DNA of 64,000 nucleotides from Haliclona indistincta (taxonomy: Eukaryota; Porifera; Demospongiae; Haplosclerida; Chalinidae): contig OZ024786.1 of assembly GCA_964017065.1 (NCBI GenBank), positions 1,658,888 through 1,722,887 of the forward strand. Direction: 5' to 3'. Positions 58,101 through 64,000 of the stretch are shown one piece after another. The notes under the pieces are model-generated. The model searched no databases. It was not told the DNA's origin and was given only the letters and a program-made list of their open reading frames with translations. Position numbers and translations under genes: made by a program. The first letter of the stretch is position 1. Every line of letters begins with the position of its first letter.

Positions 58101-61100
58101 CCACAAAGTTCTGATTAAAAGCAAAAAAACAAGTTCTGAAACTCTATAGCAGACACTCAATCAAAGAAGGAACTACATTGTACTGTACTAAGGAATCACG
58201 AGTTTCAACAGTGCTGCAACAGTGTCCATTCAAAGGAATTACAGTCTCAAGCGTGTGCACAAATATCAACTTAAGACAATGTCTAAAGTGAGGTTGATTC
58301 AAATGAACAGCTATAGCTAACACAAGTGGTTTCACTGATCTGGGCACCATCGAGACAGTAAAATTCGTCGTGATTAAAAGTGATTTTTATAGCTCCTGTT
58401 TACATAGTAAGGTCTATCATAGATAGTCAGTGGATTCAGAAAAAGACAGTTGAGCATCAACTCCCACAAGAGATGTTACCACTTCACACGTAACAATTAG
58501 AAAGTGTAACGGAGCCACTGTTTACAATATCCACCGCCCACCTGGGAGTATATTAAAATGGATCAGTCTCTTGATTTTGAAAACTCTGCTCTTGTTCTCT
58601 TTTGTGGAGAGACAAGTTGAGGGATTTGGCACGACTTGAAGCAAGCAGGTGTTCCAGCTTTGGTTTCGTGATTCCCCTATTTTGTACACAGTCGGGTGGC
58701 TTGGGAATTAGCGAGAAAAGGATATAGGTGGGCGGTGGAATGCTGACGTTACCATAGCAACGTGGAGAAAATAATGGGAGGGAATTTACAGCATGGTTAT
58801 CCAATTAGAGTCCATCAAAAGTTAATCGAGTTAGACAAGTGCTGCTGGCTCAGTAAAAAAGGATGAGAATTAAGTGTTGGCAAGCATCTTGTCCGAAGTC
58901 ATGTTAGAACGGTTTAATTTTTCACTGGAAAGTGCTAACTTGCATAATAGTTGCGTAGCATGCTTGAGTCAAGAAGCACTTTACGTGTAATGGAGCCAAA
59001 AGCTGAAAACACTCTGGTCTTTTGAAAAGAATACTCGAGTGTATCGTACAAGCTTGGTAAGTCAAGTTGAACTAAGCTAAGAAGTATGAAAAAGTGATCA
59101 ACGAGTTAGAAACTCACCTGAAATGCTAAAGTATTGTATTAAGTTCTAAGCAACTAGGATGCACTAAAACTAGTCCTTTTGTCTAAATCAGGCATTGTGT
59201 ATAGCTCTTTGTATAATATGGTTTCCATGAAGCTAAAAAGTGTCAGCATCATCATGGGTCCTCCTGTTGAACTTGTCCTTGGTTTACCAGTGGTTAATGA
59301 CACTGTTCACCAGAGGAAGAGCTGTAATAATTAAGAGTAGGGACTTTAGGAAGTGGTAGCCATGTTGTTCTCCAGAAATCTTACGTCAGTTATTGTGAAA
59401 TTCTTTGTTGTCAAATGACATCAAATTCTCTTATCTATTCTCACTTTGTTCTTCACCCACTCTTCTCCAAAGCTTATCTTAGCTATGCTGCAATATCCAT
59501 GGTCACAGAGACCAAAGGGTCTTACGAAAGGTCACCTATACACAGAGACAGGACACCTGTACAAGTCTTAAAAGTTGTGCAATGCAACTTCTGGAATCCA
59601 GGCTTGGAGCTGAAAAGGCTATGCTCCCACTGTAGGAGTGGGCAGTCCCACCTTAACCTCTAGTGGTCAGTGAGACACAGCCAGTCTCCCCAACACAAAA
59701 CTAGCTCACAGGAGAACCAACTGTGCCTCCCACAGCAAGAGTGGGCAGTCCTAGCTAAACCTTGAGTGGTCAGTGAGACACAGCCAGCATAACCAGACAG
59801 CAAGGTTTCATCTTTGTAAACAAAGTCAGACAGAGGATCTTTCAAGTACTGGAGTTTCACAGACAGCCAGTACATCCAATCAACACTCACCAGTTGATTC
59901 AACCTCCTCTACAAGCCCACATAAAACGAGAGCAGGTAAGCAACAGGAAGGGAAGCCATTGCTCTCATCAAGGCAGAAAGAGGTAAGCACAGTATCAAGT
60001 TACCAGTCTCACACTAACTCTTGTCAGAGAACATACTATCCCATTTAGTGTTTATATTCCAAGTGGTTTTAGTGAAGCATTTTTCAAATATTTGTTGGAG
60101 ATTATTGCCTCTAGAATCAGCCAAAAAATGTCATTAATGCTGGCATCCATATGGAACTATTTGTGTACATGCATCTCTCAGATGGTTTACTGCCACCAGA
60201 TCCGATTGGTCGGATGCAGTTTCTGTGGTAACACAGCAGAGGACTCCTATGCAACCGAGCAAAGGCAAGCTTCCTTCTGACTTTCCTTTGAGAAGTCTGC
60301 TTTCTGCTTGGCTGGGCAGCCAAACCAGATAGGTGAGCTAATAGTATTATAGACCTGTAGAGCAGTAGGAAGTGAAGAGAGCAACCTGTTGAGCGAGCAC
60401 GATCGAAGGAGAAGCAAGGATGAAAAATGTGATCGAGCAAGATAGAGAAAAAGAACACTACGACTGGTCATGAGCACATGTACGAGAGTTATTAATAGAA
60501 AATGGAAATGCACAAGTAAGAAAAGATAGAGAAAGGTTAGAGAGTTGAAGATTAGGTGGACCATTGGAAAGCAAGCAGGCTAATTAGGAAAGACGTAGTT
60601 TAATGCTTTGATTGAAAGTTGAGGAAAAACGTTGAAAGACGATACAATAGCTGTGTAAACTAAAGATGAAGTAGAGTCCAAAGAGCTACTCGAGCGGCGC
60701 TTATACCAGACAATACGAGTTCAACTTTGTCGGCTTTATCAAAGCGGTCGTTACCAGAAGGTCGATTCTGTCAGTTGACCGAACGACAACAAGACTGGCT
60801 ATTCATGCGGACATGCTCACCTGCAACGCATCATTCAACGATGACCAAACACATATGACGCAAGACAGACAGACAGACAGAGTGAGTGAAGAGACTACTT
60901 ACTAATTTGTTTATCATATGCAACCTACCAAACAACAACTTATCAAATTGAGCATTTGTTTACGGACCAAATCAAAAACAACACGCAGCGAAACAAAATC
61001 AATTTTGCCTCTAAACGAAATCACGCTTTCGTAAAAATATGCGACTAATTGTGAATCTTTAAAATGAATCTTCCCTGGACGCAAACTTTCACTACAGCGA

Positions 61101-61332
61101 GAATAATCAAGCGTGTGACTAGCCCAAAGACAACAGAATTCCAAGCACAAACAAAATTGCTTTACACAACATTACCAGCAGAAAGAACAACAATAACAAC
61201 GTTGGTACAATTATACATTTGAAACAGCCTACAGCTACAGCTCCCTCTCTCAAATAGAACATTTTCACTCACCTTTGACGAAGAACGTGTGGTAGTCTTG
61301 CTGTTGTTGTCCTCGACAGAGTTACCAGGCAT
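43941..61332 (-). CDS. E12/E47-like: E-protein bHLH transcription factor (E12/E47, TCF4/TCF12, daughterless type)
   Basis: Modelled exons (minus): 61332-61273, 55241-55163, 49026-48817, 47776-47715, 47492-47324, 46130-45913, 45827-45555, 45350-45326, 45219-44997, 44783-44638, 44392-43941. Phases agree throughout, giving 638 aa. The bHLH is unmistakable: basic region '[20 protein letters not shown]', helix 2 '[19 protein letters not shown]' and the E-protein signature after it, '[18 protein letters not shown]'. Long Pro/Ser/His-rich activation regions precede it and a Ser/Thr/Pro tail follows. E-proteins bind E-boxes as homodimers or partners of tissue bHLH factors. The first exon ([10 protein letters not shown]) is tentative; extra 5' exons are possible in the 18 kb of large introns. 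A 25-bp microexon is used. Confidence 0.85.
44489..44540. repeat. Fragment of a hairpin MITE
   Basis: It contains 'GTGTCACCTTCATGCACTAA', the arm of the complete hairpin at 50137-50244. Confidence 0.6.
44793..44990. repeat. (GAGT)n microsatellite in an E-protein intron
   Basis: Imperfect GTGA/GAGT repeats fill most of the intron between the two bHLH-encoding exons. Confidence 0.9.
45411..45556. repeat. (CACT)n microsatellite reaching a 5' splice site
   Basis: On the coding strand the array reads GTGAGT repeats and runs directly into the donor at 45554. Confidence 0.9.
45831..45877. repeat. (AG)n microsatellite acting as polypyrimidine tract
   Basis: On the coding strand this is (CT)n ending in CAG at the 3' splice site of exon 45827-45555. 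Confidence 0.9.
46137..46178. repeat. (AG)n microsatellite at a 3' splice site
   Basis: On the coding strand this is (CT)n followed by CCCCAG at the start of exon 46130-45913. Confidence 0.9.
46200..47310. other. E-protein intron, no other feature seen
   Basis: About 1.1 kb of AT-rich intron without recognised repeats or genes. Confidence 0.5.
47517..47706. repeat. (GAGT)n microsatellite filling an intron
   Basis: It occupies nearly the whole intron between exons 47776-47715 and 47492-47324. Confidence 0.9.
49028..49102. repeat. (AG)n microsatellite at a 3' splice site
   Basis: About 35 units; (CT)n on the coding strand, ending at the acceptor of exon 49026-48817. It is followed to 49225 by GAGT-type repeats. 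Confidence 0.9.
49372..49530. repeat. SINE-like dispersed repeat (GTGCCTCCCACTGC family), copy 1
   Basis: Shares 'GACTGTGCCTCCCACTGCAA' and 'GTGGGCAGTCCCACCTGAAC' with copies at 51780-51952, 54300-54490, 56060-56255, 59515-59690 and 59700-59787. Confidence 0.75.
50137..50244. mobile_element. Perfect-hairpin MITE, ~108 bp
   Basis: 'GTGTCACCTTCATGCACTAA' and 'TGTTCAGTCTCTG' are mirrored exactly in the second half around a short loop. Related copies are at 44489-44540 and 61886-62005. Confidence 0.8.
50676..50745. repeat. (CACT)n microsatellite
   Basis: Tetranucleotide repeat within the large E-protein intron. Confidence 0.9.
51146..51490. repeat. tRNA-like SINE candidate
   Basis: 'GGCTCAGGGGATTGGAGC' (51172-51189) fits a pol III A box region. 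'GGTTCAACTCC' (51225-51235) fits a B box at the usual distance. The far end (to 51490) repeats the B-box segment in inverted orientation. Related sequence lies at 63510-63765. Confidence 0.6.
51780..51952. repeat. SINE-like dispersed repeat, copy 2
   Basis: Same family as 49372-49530, with the longer left part 'GTGCAATGCAACTCCTGGAA'. Confidence 0.75.
52183..52268 (+). repeat. Element R left TIR
   Basis: 86 bp, a perfect inverse of 54007-54092. Confidence 0.93.
52375..53839 (+). CDS. RecQ-like SF2 DNA helicase, intact (469 aa)
   Basis: Exons 52375-52859 and 52915-53839 with a 55-bp GT-AG intron inside motif II/RecQ signature ('[13 protein letters not shown]'). The ATG at 52375 (MAYSKSV) is chosen because the R' relic starts at the equivalent point; an upstream ATG at 52324 would add 17 residues. 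Motifs: 'SPEQQ' (~25-29), Walker A 'PTGAGKS' (46-52), Ia '[11 protein letters not shown]', II 'DEAH' (154-157), III 'LTATAT' (~189-194), IV 'TIIFCRTY', V '[16 protein letters not shown]', VI '[10 protein letters not shown]' (354-363), then a Cys cluster like the RecQ zinc site (C385, C391, C415/416, C419). No HRDC domain. Such enzymes unwind DNA 3' to 5'. All key residues are intact, so it is probably functional. Confidence 0.92.
54007..54092 (-). repeat. Element R right TIR
   Basis: Perfect inverse of 52183-52268. Confidence 0.93.
54300..54490. repeat. SINE-like dispersed repeat, copy 3
   Basis: Full-length copy including 'GGACACCTGTGCACTAA' and 'GTGGGCAGTCCCACCTGAAC'. Confidence 0.75.
55013..55155. 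repeat. (GAGT)n microsatellite beside E-protein exon 2
   Basis: It starts a few bases inside the intron after the donor at 55162. Confidence 0.9.
56060..56255. repeat. SINE-like dispersed repeat, copy 4
   Basis: Same family, full-length. Confidence 0.75.
56256..59514. other. Large E-protein intron, no gene recognised
   Basis: Only short frames are present. 57061-57370 is open on both strands but shows no family; the frames may be remnants of a repeat. Confidence 0.45.
59515..59787. repeat. Two adjacent SINE-like repeats, copies 5 and 6
   Basis: Full copy at ~59515-59690 and a shorter copy at ~59700-59787 in the same orientation. Confidence 0.7.
59788..61272. other. 5' part of the large E-protein intron, nothing else seen
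   Basis: No recognised domain or repeat apart from a short ACAG tract near 60865-60880. Additional E-protein 5' exons could be hidden here. Confidence 0.4.
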
Positions 61333-61885
61333 ACCACGAGTAGTAGTAAAGTACAACAAACACTACGAGCCCTCTGAACACGACAAGATGTCCTTGTAAA
61401 AATTCGGTTGATTGCAGGCTAGCTGGATTGGGCGGTCACTTGTAAAACAAGACAGGAAAAGTCTGATGTTCCCGGTAATGTCGAATTTGTGAGCAAGACG
61501 TCTTCAACGAGTTGGTGGCGACCTTTCTGGGTCCGGAATACACAGCCCCGGCGTGTTGTAGAAGATTCGAGTCGAGTAGCACGCGGTAGTGGCGCGGTAG
61601 AGCGAGTGGTCGTGAGCGAAGAGGCTTCCTTGTGCGTTCTGGGTCTTCCGCGGTAGCCCAATGGCGACAGAGTGGCTGACCGAGATCAGGCTGGACTAGA
61701 GGTTTCTGCAGTTGTGGGCAAGGAGCGGGCTAATTAAACCCGCAGACATCATTAACTATGGACAATATTCATAGTGCACATCAAAGAAGTTAAGTGTTCT
61801 GCGGTCGAGTGACGACATTTTATTGCACGTGACCTGTTTCTGGAATTCTTCATTTTTTATTCTCTGAAGCGAAAAGCGTAACGTT

Positions 61886-62005
61886 CTTCACCTTTATGCA
61901 CTAATGTGTTCTGTCATGGTTCAGTCTCTGTAGTCATGCACTGTAAGTCTTTGTTCACAAGATGGAGGATGATCAGAGACTGAACAGTCAACACTGTTTT
62001 ACACA
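61886..62005. repeat. Diverged hairpin MITE copy
   Basis: It shares 'TGCACTAATGTGTTC' and 'GATGATCAGAGACTGAAC' with 50137-50244, but the palindrome is imperfect. Confidence 0.65.
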
Positions 62006-62267
62006 TTATAGTGCAGACCGGACCCTTTGCTTCAGCCTTGCATTGCACAATTGTTGCAAGAAGATAGAAAATCTAGCAAAGAATTAGTATTTCAGTAGTC
62101 ATGTAAAAGCATACACATGTATAAAGACAAGACATTTTTTATCTCGATTTTTATGTTTGTGACTCAAGCTCCACCTATATGACGTCATAATAATCCACGT
62201 GACCTTGTCAACAACAGCATAGCAGCACGATCGAGCTGTAGGAGCCCAGGCTCACTCACTGGACGCC

Positions 62268-62365
62268 ATGGCGGCCAAGCAGGGACCATTACACCTAGCT
62301 AAGAGCATGAAGGAACTCAATGCTAAAGTGTCCGCTCAAAAACTGACCGGAAATAGCGTCAAAAT
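62268..62365 (+). CDS. First exon of an unidentified gene (continues downstream)
   Basis: The ATG at 62268 has strong context (GACGCCATGG) and opens 32 codons 'MAAKQGPLHLAKSMKELNAK...' to a good donor (AAAAT|GTAAGT) at 62366. I do not recognise the protein. No later exon fits in phase within the window; the frame at 62404-62628 lacks a usable acceptor in the right phase. It is divergent from the E-protein start about 0.9 kb away, so the two may share a promoter region. Confidence 0.45.
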
Positions 62366-62628
62366 GTAAGTGGTCTTGGCAACCCTGTCAATGTCATGAT
62401 CTGGTGTCGTGGGACGCAGCCCGCGACGCCTGTGGGCAGTTCTGGGAGGACAATCCGGTATATCTGGGTGATTTTATAGATAAAGGGAACTTTGTTGCTT
62501 CCTTGAAACCTTGTAAACAGGTCTATCATATTTCTCCCTCACCACCATCAATTTCTAATGATGACTCCCTTTCCTGGGAAAGACTGGGCCTACTAGCCTT
62601 GAAGTGTTTTCTCAGCTCTGTCACATAA

Positions 62629-63509
62629 CTCCTTTTGTTCATGGGATGGGCAAAACCTATCTAAACTGTCGATTCTAGCCAATAAATCTAGTACATTGCT
62701 GCCCATAATGTTAAAACCCGAAATACCAGCACGAAAGCACATAATTTTGCGATAGAGCCTTGTTAATTAATTCAGATATAAGTATAACTCACCGCAATTC
62801 CTAAAGGCCCCTTACCAAGATTCAAGGTATACCAGAACAGCCATCACAAGGGGGGAGTGTGTGGGTGGGTATCTCAATGTATTATCGATAGGAAGTAATA
62901 ATTATTGTTCATGTGTCCATTACAATAATAGTGATCCATCCACTTCAATCTATATTTCTGACCAGCCATTTCTGATCACTAGTGACACTTGTAATGTCAC
63001 TAGGCCTCTAGTTTCGTGCATATTTGTGCTTTCGTCATAGGTTTGCGAATTGCAATGTAGCTTACGCTATTTTGGCTTTCAATTCTTAACCCGCTCATTC
63101 GCCACTAACATGTCCTATCACCGTGGATACCCCTCAAAATAAGGACAGCAATTGCAATGTAGGCACCACATGTAGATCCCTACTTTAATTTTAATAACCC
63201 AGGGAATCTCTCTGATCACGCACTACCTGTGGGTCCCGAGGGCACGGGTTAGAGGGCTACACCGTATAATGATTACTAAACTAATACCGTTGACCCAGTC
63301 TTGACCCACTTAAATATTTTGAGCAAGACCCACTTTAGTAGTGTTTGTATTCGGCTTGCCTGCTCTCCTGAGACTTCTTGAAATTACGGCCCAGAGTTTG
63401 TTAACGGAAAGTAAAGCAAGCTCAGAATATTATTATTAGCCCCTGAAATGTTATTGGTAGTAATTGGTCTGTGTGGGTATGCTTTATGCCTGGTCGACGA
63501 AGCATATCA
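62629..63509. other. No feature recognised
   Basis: AT-rich sequence, probably the first intron of the gene starting at 62268. Confidence 0.4.
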
Positions 63510-63765
63510 AACTAACACGCACGCTGCGATGACTTAGGGAGTTGGACCCATTTTCTCACCCCAGCGAGTGTGGGTTCAACTCCTCTGAGGGCATTCTTAG
63601 CCTCTGCCCCACCTCACAAGAAAGCTAGGTAGAGCATCCGGTAATTTTCTCAACCTCTTGTATCCCAGTGAGTGTGGGTTCAACTCCTCTAGAGTGCATA
63701 CTCAGCCTTTTCTCCAGCTTACAATAAGGAATAGGTGTTTATCGCTGCATCCTTCAGAGAGCAAT
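63510..63765. repeat. tRNA-like SINE candidate, two partial copies
   Basis: 'GTGGGTTCAACTCCTCT' (B box) occurs twice, at ~63569 and ~63677. The second part matches 51400-51490 in inverted orientation. Confidence 0.55.
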
Positions 63766-63885
63766 GACCTGACTTGATTAGTTTCTGAATAGTTCAATTT
63801 GATAATGAAATGTCGTGTTGAGCACATTATTGTAGATCTAACCATTATTTCGAGGAAGTGGTTTGAAGCGATCTTGCTACGCCAC

Positions 63886-64000
63886 AGTCAAAGCGGAAGT
63901 AATATGTCGATCAATCAAACACGCCTGGTCACGTGCGGACCTGCATCAGAGAATTGAAGCGTTGGTCAACGTAAGAATACGTGTTACTTCCGCTTTGACT
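63886..64000. repeat. Short inverted-repeat element at the right edge
   Basis: 'AGTCAAAGCGGAAGTAA' at 63886 is exactly inverted in the last 17 bases. It is a ~115-bp hairpin or MITE whose outer flank is cut by the window end. Confidence 0.65.

Noticed and set aside
62404..62628. 75-codon frame after the first exon at 62268
   Set aside because: No acceptor joins it in phase with the upstream exon and no domain is visible; it may be a chance frame.

Overview
The window is animal DNA, most likely from a demosponge resembling Amphimedon queenslandica. It is AT-rich, with spliced genes, often short introns, and animal-specific families (an E-protein bHLH factor, TKL kinases, a death domain). It is also crowded with eukaryotic transposons. 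The species guess is inference; no search was run.

Layout. 1-5.8 kb: a death-domain exon and its decayed copy, then a broken duplicate of the 3' end of one kinase gene (K3), split by MITEs and a truncated LINE. 7.3-18.3 kb: an old DNA transposon (R') that once carried a RecQ-like helicase. Nested inside it are a full-length Ty1/copia element (7455-12006), a MITE, and a 5.1-kb two-gene transposon (element A, 13071-18215) encoding an intact 11-exon 1083-aa protein and a HIRAN-domain protein. 18.5-22.15 kb: element B, a 3.6-kb TIR element encoding a zinc-finger/Ulp1-like protease protein with a 16-residue tandem repeat. It lies 60 bp upstream of a kinase gene.

22-43 kb: four related TKL-type kinase genes (K1, K2, K3, K4; K3 on the minus strand) plus a kinase fragment. 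Each joins an N-terminal kinase domain to a C-terminal coiled coil. In K1 and K4 the coiled coil contains a sequence closely resembling the UBAN ubiquitin-binding motif of NEMO/optineurin/ABIN. All splice phases in my exon models are consistent. Introns and spacers are filled with MITEs and a 1.4-kb foldback that contains the 200-N assembly gap.

44-61.3 kb (minus strand): an E-protein (E12/E47, TCF4/TCF12, daughterless type) of about 638 aa in 11 modelled exons. Many introns carry tetranucleotide or CT microsatellites, some forming the polypyrimidine tract. One intron holds a young RecQ-helicase transposon (element R, 52183-54092) with 86-bp perfect TIRs and a 9-bp target duplication. 62.2 kb onward: the first exon of an unidentified plus-strand gene, SINE-like repeats and a terminal inverted repeat.

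Most unusual: (1) a TIR transposon family whose only visible gene is a RecQ-like helicase, seen twice with 9-bp TSDs; (2) element A, a two-gene transposon whose large protein I could not place; (3) kinase genes fused to UBAN-like coiled coils, pointing to ubiquitin-linked innate or death signalling.
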